Origin: Mesorhizobium sp. B2-1-8
Lineage (GTDB): Bacteria; Pseudomonadota; Alphaproteobacteria; Rhizobiales; Rhizobiaceae
Reading direction: 5' to 3'
NCBI RefSeq assembly: GCF_006442545.2
Contig: NZ_CP083952.1
Span: forward strand, 3,031,501 to 3,095,500
Length of the DNA stretch: 64,000 nucleotides
Below, one piece after another: positions 33,726 through 42,311 of the stretch. How positions within the stretch are numbered: position 1 is the stretch's first letter; each line of letters starts with the position of its first letter. Under the pieces are notes generated by a model. That model was not told the DNA's origin. It saw only the letters and a list, made by a program, of their open reading frames with translations, and did no database searches. A program made the position numbers and the translations under genes.

Positions 33726-33780
33726 GGCAATTGTTCTACCTGCATTCCCCATGCGGACTGCCCACCGGCCAATGCCGGTC

Positions 33781-34185
33781 TCAGGCGACCAGCGCATCCA
33801 GTTCCGGCAACAGGACGACGCTTTCCTGTTCGTTGGGGTCGGTGCGGGCGATGACGGCGGAGGAGGGGGCGTTGCTCAGATTGGCAGGCAAATGCGGCAC
33901 CCCTGCGGGAATGTAGAAGAGGTCACCGGCCTTGACGACGATGTGATGCTCCAGCCGGTCGCCATACCAGGTATGGACCTCGCCGGAGAGCACGTAGATC
34001 GCCGTTTCATGGTTCTCGTGCAGATGCGCCTTGGCGCGGGCGCCGGGCGGCATGGTGAGCACGTGCATGCAGATGCCGGAAGAGCCGACCGACTCGGTGG
34101 CGATGCCGGCGAAATAGGTCAGACCCTGCTTGCCTTCATAAGTGCTTTCAGGGCGGATAAGATGACAAGTGGGTTTAGGCGACAT
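33781..34185 (-). CDS. Single-domain cupin protein
   Basis: 134 residues from the ATG at 34185, with CGGAG about 9 bases upstream. The cupin core is clear: PPGARAKAHLHENHETAIYVLSGEV (motif 1 with two His and a Glu) and AGDLFYIPAGVPHLPAN (motif 2 with His), so a metal site is likely. Single cupins include sugar isomerases, dioxygenases and small-molecule binders; substrate is not predictable. It is encoded opposite to the pyrimidine genes on either side, so it is probably a separate transcription unit. Confidence 0.85.
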   Translation of the reverse strand: MSPKPTCHLIRPESTYEGKQGLTYFAGIATESVGSSGICMHVLTMPPGARAKAHLHENHETAIYVLSGEVHTWYGDRLEHHIVVKAGDLFYIPAGVPHLPANLSNAPSSAVIARTDPNEQESVVLLPELDALVA

Positions 34186-34324
34186 CGGGAAACTCCGGGC
34201 GTCGGTTGAGTGGAACAAAGTCAGCAGGACTGAAGGCCAATGGGACGGGTCGAATGGAAAACAACATCGCGATAAAAGCAATCGGAATCGGGACGGCGCC
34301 GCGGGAACAGGCAGGCCGCAACCG

Positions 34325-35116
34325 ATGACGGGAACTTCGCCAGCCGTCGTTTCGGCAAACAAACTTGGCCTCACCTTCCAGACCAATGACGGGCCGGTGC
34401 AGGCGCTGTCCAATGTCGACCTGACCATCGGCAAGGGTGAGTTCGTCTCCTTCATCGGGCCGTCGGGCTGCGGCAAGACCACTTTGCTGCGCGTCATCGC
34501 CGATCTGGAAAAGCCGACCTCGGGGGCGATTTCGGTCAACGGCATGACGCCGGAACAGGCGCGCGAGAAACGCGCCTATGGCTATGTCTTCCAGGCAGCC
34601 GCCCTGTTTCCCTGGCGCACCATCGAACGCAATGTCGCGCTGCCGCTGGAGATCATGGGCCTGTCCAGGGCCGAGCAGGCGGAGCGCATCAAGCGCACGC
34701 TCGACCTCGTCAATCTCAGTGGCTTCGAGAAGAAGTATCCCTGGCAGCTTTCCGGCGGCATGCAGCAGCGCGCCTCGATCGCGCGTGCGCTTGCCTTCGA
34801 CGCCGACCTCCTGCTGATGGACGAGCCGTTCGGCGCGCTGGACGAGATCGTGCGCGACCACCTCAACGAGCAATTGCTTGAACTGTGGGGACGGACGAAC
34901 AAGACCATCTGCTTCGTCACCCATTCCATTCCGGAAGCCGTCTACCTGTCGACGCGCATCGTCGTCATGTCGCCGCGTCCGGGCCGGGTCAGCGATGTCA
35001 TCGAATCGACGCTGCCGAAGGAGCGGCCGCTCGACATCCGCGAGACGCCGGAGTTCCTGGCGATCGCCGCGCGCGTGCGCGATGGCTTGAGGGCAGGGCA
35101 TAGTTATGATGATTGA
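34325..35116 (+). CDS. NitT/TauT-type ABC transporter ATPase (pyrimidine-region importer)
   Basis: 263 residues from the ATG at 34325; the frame runs open from 34169 without family sequence. Walker A GPSGCGKTT near residue 45, Q-loop in YVFQAAALFPW, signature LSGGMQQRASIARAL, Walker B LLLMDEPFGALDE, and H-loop VTHSIPEAV. This is the subfamily that powers nitrate, taurine and ThiXYZ-like importers. Two permease genes and an NMT1-type binding-protein gene follow after the inserted DUF559 gene. Its last 11 bases overlap the DUF559 frame. Confidence 0.9.
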   Translation: MTGTSPAVVSANKLGLTFQTNDGPVQALSNVDLTIGKGEFVSFIGPSGCGKTTLLRVIADLEKPTSGAISVNGMTPEQAREKRAYGYVFQAAALFPWRTIERNVALPLEIMGLSRAEQAERIKRTLDLVNLSGFEKKYPWQLSGGMQQRASIARALAFDADLLLMDEPFGALDEIVRDHLNEQLLELWGRTNKTICFVTHSIPEAVYLSTRIVVMSPRPGRVSDVIESTLPKERPLDIRETPEFLAIAARVRDGLRAGHSYDD

Positions 35117-35642
35117 GTGGGGGCAGGATGAGCTTCCTCCTCTCCCCCACGGGGAGAGGGTGGCCGGAGCGAAGCGGAGGTCGGGTGAGGGGGCAGCGCC
35201 GACAGATCCGACCAAAAGGAAGGTCGGGGCAACCGAACGCGCCCGAAGGCTGCGGGTTGACGAGACCGAGGCTGAATACAGACTTTGGGGCGAACTGAGA
35301 GGCCGTCATCTCAACGGTTACAAATTTGTGAGGCAAGTGCCTCTCGGACCCTTCATCGCCGATTTCGTTTGCCGCGAGAACGGCCTGATTGTCGAACTTG
35401 ACGGCAGCCAGCACGCGGATTCCCCAGCCGATGCCGTGAGAACCGCTTGGCTGAACGGCCAAGGGTATTCCGTTCTGAGATTCTGGAACCACGAAGTGTT
35501 GGCCGAGCGCCGAGCGGTCCTTGATACGATCTTGGCTTGCCTTGACGGAAAGATTTCTACCCCCTCACCCGACCTCCGCTTCGCTCCGGCCACCCTCTCC
35601 CCGTTGGGGAGAGGAGGGCGCCAGCCCGGCGAGGATCGCTAG
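35106..35642 (+). CDS. DUF559 (Vsr-like) endonuclease-fold protein inside an inverted-repeat element
   Basis: Up to 178 residues; the exact start is uncertain (ATG at 35106 or 35109). The DUF559 core spans about residues 45-150: E-A-E-Y-R-L-W (Glu56), GYKFVRQVPLGPFIADFVC (Asp86), LIVELDGSQH (Glu97, Asp99, His103). This arrangement is found in restriction/Vsr-like nucleases. Residues 11-29 and 152-171 are encoded by the 57-bp inverted repeats that bracket the gene. The stop codon directly abuts the ATG of the next permease, whose ribosome site lies within this frame. The gene interrupts an otherwise standard ATPase-permease-permease-binding-protein operon. DNA cleavage by the protein is inferred from the fold only. 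Confidence 0.8.
   Translation: MMIEWGQDELPPLPHGERVAGAKRRSGEGAAPTDPTKRKVGATERARRLRVDETEAEYRLWGELRGRHLNGYKFVRQVPLGPFIADFVCRENGLIVELDGSQHADSPADAVRTAWLNGQGYSVLRFWNHEVLAERRAVLDTILACLDGKISTPSPDLRFAPATLSPLGRGGRQPGEDR
35136..35618. repeat. 57-bp near-perfect inverted repeats bracketing the DUF559 gene
   Basis: The 57 bases from 35136 to 35192 reappear as reverse complement in 35561-35617 with a single mismatch. Each arm holds two hairpins: CTCTCCCC/GGGGAGAG, and an inner GGTGGCCGGAGCGAAGCGGA block. The spacing between arms is about 370 bases, almost entirely DUF559 coding sequence. Confidence 0.85.
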
Positions 35643-36521
35643 ATGGACACCTTCCGCGACAAACTCATCCCGGTCACCTCGATCCTCGCCGGCGTCATCG
35701 TGCTCTGGTACGTTTTCGCCGTCATCCTCAACGCGCCGTTCCAGCGCGATCTCGATACCCGCGCAAACGAAACGCCAGGCACCGTCGAATTCATCGGCAA
35801 GACGCTGTCGCAGCCGAAGCCGACGCTGCCGGCACCGCATCAGGTGGCGGTGAATTTCTTCGAGAACACTTTTCTGCGGCCCATCACCTCGAATCGCAGC
35901 CTGGTCTACAACGCCTGGGTAACGCTGTCGTCGACGCTGCTCGGCTTTGCCTTCGGCACCGCGCTCGGCATCGTCATCGCCGTCGGCATCGTCCATGTGG
36001 CGACGCTCGACCGCAGCCTGATGCCGTGGATCATCGCCTCGCAGACCATTCCGATCCTGGCGGTGGCACCGATGATCATCGTCGTGCTGGCGGCCATCGG
36101 CATCACCGGTCTGATCCCGAAGGCGATGATCTCGACCTATTTGTCGTTCTTCCCGGTCACCGTCGGCATGGTGAAGGGGCTGCGCTCGCCCGAACTTATG
36201 CATCTCGACCTGATGCACACCTACAATGCCAGCCGCGCGCAGACCTTCTGGAAATTGCGCGTGCCGGCCTCGGTGCCGTTCCTGTTCACCTCGATGAAGG
36301 TGGCAGTGGCGGCGAGCCTGGTCGGCGCCATCGTCGGCGAACTGCCGACCGGCGCGGTCGCCGGCATCGGCGCCAAGCTGTTGGCCGGCGCCTATTACAG
36401 CCAGTCCATCGACATCTGGTCGGCGCTGGTCGCTGGTTCGATCGTGGCGGCACTGCTTGTGATGGTGGTTGGCATGGCCGGGCGCCTCGTCGACCGCGCC
36501 ATGGGCGGGAGGCCGGCATGA
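35643..36521 (+). CDS. ABC transporter permease (NitT/TauT type), first subunit
   Basis: A 292-residue permease with an N-terminal helix, then five to six helices forming a BPD_transp_1 domain. The EAA-type loop near residues 190-210 reads HTYNASRAQTFWKLRVPAS. GAGG, 10 bases before the ATG, lies inside the end of the DUF559 gene. The stop overlaps the start of the second permease (ATGA). Together with the ATPase and the NMT1-type binding protein it forms an importer likely to serve a pyrimidine or related base, judged only by neighbourhood. Confidence 0.9.
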   Translation: MDTFRDKLIPVTSILAGVIVLWYVFAVILNAPFQRDLDTRANETPGTVEFIGKTLSQPKPTLPAPHQVAVNFFENTFLRPITSNRSLVYNAWVTLSSTLLGFAFGTALGIVIAVGIVHVATLDRSLMPWIIASQTIPILAVAPMIIVVLAAIGITGLIPKAMISTYLSFFPVTVGMVKGLRSPELMHLDLMHTYNASRAQTFWKLRVPASVPFLFTSMKVAVAASLVGAIVGELPTGAVAGIGAKLLAGAYYSQSIDIWSALVAGSIVAALLVMVVGMAGRLVDRAMGGRPA

Positions 36522-37672
36522 ATTCGCTGAAACTCTCCTGGCAAGCGGTGCTCGCTATCGTACTTTGCCTGATCGCCGTTGCGCTCGGAACGATCGCAGC
36601 GCCAAAAGTGGATCCGCTGGCGCAGCCTGCCGGGACGTTGATCTATCCCTATGGAGCGACGAGCTGGCTGATCTTCGGCGCGCTGCTTCTCGCCGCTTTG
36701 ATCTCCATGGCCAAATTACCGCCCATGGTCGAGGCTTTCGTGCTTTTCATCGGTGCGCATCTGGCGGCCTGGCTGCTCATCGGCGGCATTGCCGGCTTCG
36801 AAGGTCTGGCGCGGGCGCCATATTTCCTACTGCTCGCGGCCGCCTGGCTGCTTGGCTGGCGTTGTGTCGCGGTCTTGTCTGGACTGCGCCCTACGGCAAG
36901 CTGGGCACGGACCGCGCTGCGCCTGATCATCCCGGCGATCTTCGGCGCCTGGATCCTGATCATCTGGGAAGCGGTCACGCGCGGCGCCGGCATCCCTTTC
37001 ATCCTGCTGCCGCCGCCGAGCGCCATCGGCGCGCGCATCGCCGGTTCGCTACCCGTGCTCGGTGCCGATGTCCGGCAGACCATCTTCAAGGCGGTGCTCT
37101 TCGGTTATGTCGTGGGCAGCGGCGCGGGCTTCATCACCGCTGTTCTCGCCGACCGCGTGGCGTTCCTGCGGCGCGGGCTCTTGCCGATCGGCAACATGGT
37201 CTCGGCGCTGCCGATAATCGGCGTGGCGCCGATCATGGTCATGTGGTTCGGTTTCGACTGGCAGTCCAAGGCGGCTGTGGTCATCATCATGACCTTCTTT
37301 CCTATGCTGGTGAACACCGTCGCCGGGCTCGCCGCGTCCGGCCATATGGAGCGCGACCTGATGCGCACCTATGCGTCCGGCTATTGGCCGACGCTCGTCA
37401 AGCTGCGGCTGCCGGCGGCGGCGCCGTTCATCTTCAACGCGCTGAAGATCAACTCGACGCTGGCGCTGATCGGCGCCATCGTCGCCGAGTTCTTCGGCAC
37501 GCCAGTCGTCGGCATGGGATTCCGCATTTCGACCGAGGTCGGGCGGATGAACATCGACATGGTCTGGGCCGAAATCGCAGTTGCAGCACTTGCGGGTTCG
37601 GTCTTTTATGGCGTGGTAGCCCTTGTCGAAAGGGCCGTCACGTTTTGGCATCCCTCTGTCCGTGGTGGATAG
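36518..37672 (+). CDS. ABC transporter permease (NitT/TauT type), second subunit
   Basis: 384 residues from the ATG at 36518, which overlaps the preceding stop codon; the same frame is open well upstream within the first permease gene. The N-terminal 120 residues hold four extra membrane helices (for example LSWQAVLAIVLCLIAVALG and WLIFGALLLAALISMA) not usual for this family. The BPD_transp_1 domain follows with the EAA-type loop MRTYASGYWPTLVKLRLPAAAP near residue 290. The pair of non-identical permeases implies a heterodimeric pore. Confidence 0.9.
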   Translation: MNSLKLSWQAVLAIVLCLIAVALGTIAAPKVDPLAQPAGTLIYPYGATSWLIFGALLLAALISMAKLPPMVEAFVLFIGAHLAAWLLIGGIAGFEGLARAPYFLLLAAAWLLGWRCVAVLSGLRPTASWARTALRLIIPAIFGAWILIIWEAVTRGAGIPFILLPPPSAIGARIAGSLPVLGADVRQTIFKAVLFGYVVGSGAGFITAVLADRVAFLRRGLLPIGNMVSALPIIGVAPIMVMWFGFDWQSKAAVVIIMTFFPMLVNTVAGLAASGHMERDLMRTYASGYWPTLVKLRLPAAAPFIFNALKINSTLALIGAIVAEFFGTPVVGMGFRISTEVGRMNIDMVWAEIAVAALAGSVFYGVVALVERAVTFWHPSVRGG

Positions 37673-37712
37673 GGGCGGTGGGTTTAGGGCACTAACTTCA
37701 GAGGGTAAAAAA

Positions 37713-38684
37713 ATGAAAAGACTTATTATTCCAGTTCTGGCCGGCGCGATGTCGCTGGCCGCTTTCCCGGCAATGGCCGCCGACAAGGTGACCTTGCAGC
37801 TGAAATGGGTCACGCAGGCGCAGTTTGCCGGCTACTATGTCGCCAAGGCCAAGGGTTTCTATGACGCCGAAGGCCTCGACGTCGACATCAAGCCGGGTGG
37901 CCCCGATATCGCGCCAGAGCAGGTGATCGCCGGCGGCGGCGCCGATGTGATCGTCGACTGGATGGGCGGCGCGCTCGCCGCGCGCGAAAAGGGCGTGCCA
38001 CTGGTCAACATCGCCCAGCCGTTCAAGAAGGCTGGCATGGAGCTGGTCTGCCCGAAGGATGGTCCGATCAAGAGCGAAGCCGACTTCAAGGGTCATACGC
38101 TGGGCGTCTGGTTCTTCGGCAATGAATATCCGTTCTACGCCTGGATGAACAAGCTTGGCCTAAAGACCGATGGCGGCCCCGATGGCGTCACCGTTCTCAA
38201 GCAGAGTTTCGACGTGCAGCCGCTCATCCAGAAGCAGGCGGACTGCATCTCGGTCATGACCTACAATGAGTACTGGCAGCTGATCGACGCCGGCTACAAG
38301 CCCGAACAGCTCACCGTGTTCAACTACTCGGCCATGGGCAACGACCTGCTCGAGGACGGGCTCTATGCGTCGGAAGACAAGCTCAAGGATCCAGCCTTCG
38401 AGGACAAGATGGTGCGTTTCGTGCGCGCTTCGATGAAGGGCTGGAAATACGCCATCGACAACAATGACGAGGCTGCTGGCATCGTCATGGATGGCGGCGG
38501 CCAGGACGAGAACCACCAGAAGCGGATGATGAGCGAAGTCGCCAAGCTGATCGACAATGCCGACGGCAAGCTCGATCCGGCGACCTACGAGCGCACCGCC
38601 AAGGCGCTGCTCGACCAGAAGATCATCACCAAGGAGCCGACCGGCGCCTACACCACCGCCATCACCGACAAGGCGGTCAAATAA
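37713..38684 (+). CDS. NMT1/THI5-like (ThiY-type) ABC substrate-binding protein
   Basis: 323 residues from the ATG at 37713 (GAGGG 8-12 bases upstream). A Sec signal peptide ends at FPAMAADK (about residue 22). The mature protein is of the NMT1/ThiY type: KVTLQLKWVTQAQFAGYYVAKA at the N-terminus, GGGADVIVDWMGGALAAREKG and CISVMTYNEYW in the binding cleft. Relatives bind formylaminopyrimidine, pyrimidines or riboflavin-like compounds. No TPP-riboswitch-like leader is apparent upstream, and thiamine genes are absent nearby. Uptake of uracil, thymine or dihydropyrimidines would fit the neighbouring HydA/HydC better. Confidence 0.88.
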   Translation: MKRLIIPVLAGAMSLAAFPAMAADKVTLQLKWVTQAQFAGYYVAKAKGFYDAEGLDVDIKPGGPDIAPEQVIAGGGADVIVDWMGGALAAREKGVPLVNIAQPFKKAGMELVCPKDGPIKSEADFKGHTLGVWFFGNEYPFYAWMNKLGLKTDGGPDGVTVLKQSFDVQPLIQKQADCISVMTYNEYWQLIDAGYKPEQLTVFNYSAMGNDLLEDGLYASEDKLKDPAFEDKMVRFVRASMKGWKYAIDNNDEAAGIVMDGGGQDENHQKRMMSEVAKLIDNADGKLDPATYERTAKALLDQKIITKEPTGAYTTAITDKAVK

Positions 38685-38879
38685 GCCCGGCAGGCGCGAT
38701 CAACAGCGCCTGCGACCGTTTTGACGGCTGACACCAAAAGGGGGCGGGCGACCGCCCCTTTCCATTCGCTCCGATCACAAAACCGTGTGCGGGGATACAT
38801 TATGCCAACCAGCCGTTGCATTGAAGCATGCGCGCGTCGGGGGACCGTGACGGATGCTTGTTGCAATCGGAGGTTCTTC

Positions 38880-39323
38880 ATGCGCGCACACTCCTTCTTG
38901 CCGGCGCTATCGGCGCTCGCCATTTCCACCGCTTTCCTGTTCGCATCACCGGCCATGGCCGAGATGGTAAAATACAAGGCGACCCTGGATGGCGGCCAGC
39001 AGAGCCCGCCCGTCACCACGAAGGGCAAGGGGACGGCCACTCTCACCTTCGACACCACGAAGAAGAAGCTCAGCTGGAACGTGAAGTATTCCGGCCTCAG
39101 CGGCCCGGCGGTGGCCGCGCATATCCACGGCCCGGCGGCAATGGGTGAAAACGCGGACCCCGTGATCCCGTTCAAAGGCAAGCTCAAGAGCCCGATCAAG
39201 GGGTCGGCGACGCTGACGGATGCGCAGGCCGCTGATCTGGAGGCCGGCAAATATTACGTCAACGTGCATACGGCGGCCCACAAGGACGGCGAGATCCGCG
39301 GTCAGATCGAAAAGGCGATGTAG
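38880..39323 (+). CDS. CHRD-domain secreted protein
   Basis: 147 residues from the ATG at 38880, with GGAGG upstream. A Sec signal peptide (ending ASPAMAEM, about residue 24) precedes one CHRD domain: ATLDGGQQSPPVTTKGKG, HIHGPAAMGENADPV and YVNVHTAAHKDGEIRGQIE. CHRD domains were named from chordin and occur in many small exported bacterial proteins of unknown function. It lies 195 bases after the binding-protein gene and seems to be its own unit, convergent with the TPP-enzyme gene. Confidence 0.88.
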   Translation: MRAHSFLPALSALAISTAFLFASPAMAEMVKYKATLDGGQQSPPVTTKGKGTATLTFDTTKKKLSWNVKYSGLSGPAVAAHIHGPAAMGENADPVIPFKGKLKSPIKGSATLTDAQAADLEAGKYYVNVHTAAHKDGEIRGQIEKAM

Positions 39324-39390
39324 GAGGAGCCGAAGGAGCCGAAGCCCAGCGGGACAGACGGGCGCGCCAGGGAATTCAGCCTGGCGGCCC

Positions 39391-41040
39391 TTAAACCTTG
39401 TCGCGTATCTGGGTCATCGTCCGGGTCGGCGTGATTGCCTCGGGATCGAGCCTGATCTCGACGATCGCCGGCTTGCCGCTGGTTCGCGCGCGCTCGAAGG
39501 CAGGCGCGAAATCAGCTGTCTTCTCCACCGTCTCGCCATGGCCGCCATAGGCGCGGGCAAGTGCCGCGAAATCGGGGTTCTTCAGATCGGTGCCGACGAC
39601 ACGCCCGGGATATTCGCGCTCCTGGTGCATGCGGATGGTGCCGTAAATGCCGTTGTTGACGACAATCACGATGATCGGCAGGTCGTACTGTACGGCGGTG
39701 GCGAATTCCTGGCCGTTCATCAGGAAGCAGCCGTCGCCGGCAAACGCAACCACGGTGCGCTCCGGATAAAGCACCTTGGCGGCGACCGCCGCCGGCGTGC
39801 CGTAACCCATCGAGCCCGACGTCGGCGCGGCCTGCGTGCCGAAGCGGCGGGAACGGTGGAAGCGATGAACCCAAGTCGCATAATTGCCGGCGCCATTGGT
39901 CAGGATGGTATCGTCGGGCAACACTTTTTCCAGATAGTCCATGATCGGACCCATCTGCACCGCGCCGGGGCCGGTCTGTGGTGGCGTCGACCATTCGAGA
40001 TAGGCAGCGTGATGCCTGGGTGTCTCGGCCGCCCATGATGGCGTTCCGGCCGGCTTGCGCTTGGCGAAGGCCTCGACGAAAGCCGCTGGCGAGGCATTGA
40101 TCGCCAGCGTCGGACGGTAGACCCGGCCGAGTTCGCTGGCGTCCGCATGGACGTGCACCAGCGTCTGGTCGGGGTAGGGGCTTTTCAGCAGCGTGTAGTC
40201 GGAAGAGGGCATCTCGCCCATGCGGCCTCCGATCAGCAGCACGAGGTCCGCCTGCTTGATCGCTGTCGCCAGCTTCGGATTGATGCCGATGCCGACATCG
40301 CCGGCATAGTTCGGATGAAGGTGGTCGAACAGCATCTGGCGCCGGAAAGAGCATCCGACCGGCAACGACCAAGCCTCTGATATCGCCTGCATCCTCGCCA
40401 CGGCCTCGGCATCCCAGCGTGTTCCGCCGAGAATGACGAAAGGCCTGGTGGACTTGGCCAGAAGCTTCTCCAGTGCGTCGAGTTCGGCTTCGCCGGGCCG
40501 CGTTTCGACGGGCGTGTGCGGCAAGGCTTTCGGCGCTTCGACGACGCTGGTCAGCATATCCTCCGGCAGCGAGACGACGACCGGGCCGGGGCGGCCCGAC
40601 GTCGCTATCGCGAAGGCGCGGGTAACGAATTCGGGGATGCGCGAGGCGTCGTCGATCTCGACCACCCATTTGGCGATGTCGCCGAAGAACCTGACGTAAT
40701 CAACCTCCTGGAACGCCTCGCGCTCCTTGGCGTGGCTGGCGACCTGGCCGATGAACAGGATGAGCGGAACCGAATCCTGCATGGCGATGTGGATGCCTGC
40801 CGAAGCGTTGGTGGCGCCGGGGCCGCGGGTGACGAAGCAGATGCCGGGCTTGCCGGTCAGCCGGCCCTGACAATCGGCCATCATGGCGGCGCCACCTTCC
40901 TGGCGGCAGACGATGGTGCGGATCGAGGAGTCATGCAGCGCGTCGAGCACCGCAAGGTAGGATTCGCCAGGCACGCAGAAGATGCGGTCGGTGCCGTTGG
41001 CTTCGAGGGCGTCGACGATCAGTTGTCCACCGGTCTTCAT
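39391..41040 (-). CDS. TPP-dependent enzyme of the acetolactate synthase/2-hydroxyacid decarboxylase family
   Basis: 549 residues with all three domains: the PYR domain opens TGGQLIVDALEANGTDRIFCVPGES with the catalytic Glu in CRQEGGAA (about residue 48); the central domain follows; and the PP domain carries GDGCFLMNGQEFATA with NNGIYGTI for TPP-magnesium binding. Sequence is compatible with acetolactate synthase-like or oxalyl-CoA/2-hydroxyacyl-CoA lyase-like enzymes. The coupled upstream gene is a class III CoA-transferase (start overlaps its stop, ATGA), which points to a CoA-thioester or decarboxylation pathway rather than to branched-chain amino acid synthesis. Confidence 0.85.
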   Translation of the reverse strand: MKTGGQLIVDALEANGTDRIFCVPGESYLAVLDALHDSSIRTIVCRQEGGAAMMADCQGRLTGKPGICFVTRGPGATNASAGIHIAMQDSVPLILFIGQVASHAKEREAFQEVDYVRFFGDIAKWVVEIDDASRIPEFVTRAFAIATSGRPGPVVVSLPEDMLTSVVEAPKALPHTPVETRPGEAELDALEKLLAKSTRPFVILGGTRWDAEAVARMQAISEAWSLPVGCSFRRQMLFDHLHPNYAGDVGIGINPKLATAIKQADLVLLIGGRMGEMPSSDYTLLKSPYPDQTLVHVHADASELGRVYRPTLAINASPAAFVEAFAKRKPAGTPSWAAETPRHHAAYLEWSTPPQTGPGAVQMGPIMDYLEKVLPDDTILTNGAGNYATWVHRFHRSRRFGTQAAPTSGSMGYGTPAAVAAKVLYPERTVVAFAGDGCFLMNGQEFATAVQYDLPIIVIVVNNGIYGTIRMHQEREYPGRVVGTDLKNPDFAALARAYGGHGETVEKTADFAPAFERARTSGKPAIVEIRLDPEAITPTRTMTQIRDKV

Positions 41041-42212
41041 TTCCCAGAGTTCTCCAGTTCGGCAAGGATTTCGTCAGTGTGCTCGCCAAGGCGCGGCGAG
41101 GGACGCTCGTAGACGAGCGGCGTTTCGGACATCACCATCGGCGCGCGCACCGACGGCAGGCGATTGCCATGGCCGTCGTCGAGATCGAGCCGCATGCCGC
41201 GGGCAATGGTCTGCGGATCGGCGAACATCTGGCCGATCGTGTTGATCGGGCTTGCCGGCACGCTGGCGGCTTCGAGCTTCGCCAGCAGCGGATCGCGATC
41301 AAAAATCTTCAGCGCCTCGATGATGCGTGCGCGAAGTTCCACGCGGTTGGCGACGCGGGCCGGATTGGTGGTGAAATCGGGATTGGCCGGCAAATCGTCC
41401 AGCCCGACCGCAGCGCAGAACTTGGCGAACTGGCCGTCGTTGCCGACAGCCAGGATGATGTGGCCGTCCCTGACCGGGAGCACTTCGTAGGGGGCAATGT
41501 TCATATGCGCATTGCCCATCTGCACCGGCGACTTGCCGGAAACGAGATAGTTGAGGTTCTGGTTGCCGAGCGCTGAGATTTGCGTGTCGAACAGCGCCAT
41601 GTCGATGCGCTGGCCTTCGCCGGTCTGTTCGGCATGACGCAAGGCGGCCTGGATGGCGATGACCGAATAAAGGCCGGTGAAGATATCCGAGATGGCGACG
41701 CCGGCCTTCTGCGGCTCGCGGCCGGCTTCGCCGGTGATCGACATCATGCCGGCCATGGCCTGGATGATGAAGTCGTAGCCCGCGCGTGGCGCATAGGGCC
41801 CGTCCTGACCGAAGCCGGTGATGGAGCAGTAGACCAGGCGAGGGTTGATCTTGCGAAGGCTGTCATGGTCGAGCCCGTATTTCTTCAGGCCGCCGAGCTT
41901 GAAGTTCTCGATCAGCACATCCGCCGTCGCGACCAGTCGGCGCACGGTCTCGGCGCCTTCCGGCGTCGAGAAATCGATGGCGATGGAGCGCTTGCCGCGA
42001 TTGCAGGAATGGTAATAGGCGGCCGACAGGTTCTCGCCGTCATGGCTCATGACGAAGGGCGGACCCCATTTGCGGGTGTCGTCGCCGCCATCGGGGCTCT
42101 CGACCTTGATGACATCAGCGCCGAGATCGGCAAGCAACTGCCCGGCCCAGGGCCCGGCAAGAATGCGGGCGAGTTCGACGACGCGGATGCCTTTCAGCGG
42201 GGGTTCGGCCAT
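41037..42212 (-). CDS. CaiB/BaiF (class III) CoA-transferase
   Basis: 391 residues. Family motifs: IRVVELARILAGPWAGQLLADLGADVIKVE at the start, with the catalytic Asp expected near residue 170 in AGVAISDIFTGLY, and AYYHSCNRGKRSIAIDF. These enzymes move CoA between acids through an aspartyl intermediate. It is the first gene of a pair with a TPP-dependent enzyme. The formyl-CoA transferase/oxalyl-CoA decarboxylase pair has the same composition, but specific residues for oxalate could not be verified by eye, so the substrate is left open. Confidence 0.88.
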   Translation of the reverse strand: MAEPPLKGIRVVELARILAGPWAGQLLADLGADVIKVESPDGGDDTRKWGPPFVMSHDGENLSAAYYHSCNRGKRSIAIDFSTPEGAETVRRLVATADVLIENFKLGGLKKYGLDHDSLRKINPRLVYCSITGFGQDGPYAPRAGYDFIIQAMAGMMSITGEAGREPQKAGVAISDIFTGLYSVIAIQAALRHAEQTGEGQRIDMALFDTQISALGNQNLNYLVSGKSPVQMGNAHMNIAPYEVLPVRDGHIILAVGNDGQFAKFCAAVGLDDLPANPDFTTNPARVANRVELRARIIEALKIFDRDPLLAKLEAASVPASPINTIGQMFADPQTIARGMRLDLDDGHGNRLPSVRAPMVMSETPLVYERPSPRLGEHTDEILAELENSGK

Positions 42213-42311
42213 AAATCACCGTGTTTGCCGCAATCATCCTGATTGCTGCGAAAGCAGAGCCTCTATCAAGCCCGGTAGCGGCTGTCACGGTCCTTGCAAT
42301 GGGCCAACCCG

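Noticed and set aside
35136..35618. Conventional insertion sequence with DUF559 as transposase
   Set aside because: There is no recognisable transposase motif and no target-site duplication could be seen; it is reported instead as a repeat-bracketed nuclease element.
37673..37712. TPP riboswitch before the ThiY-like binding-protein gene
   Set aside because: Only 40 bases separate the genes and no conserved thi-box pattern is visible.
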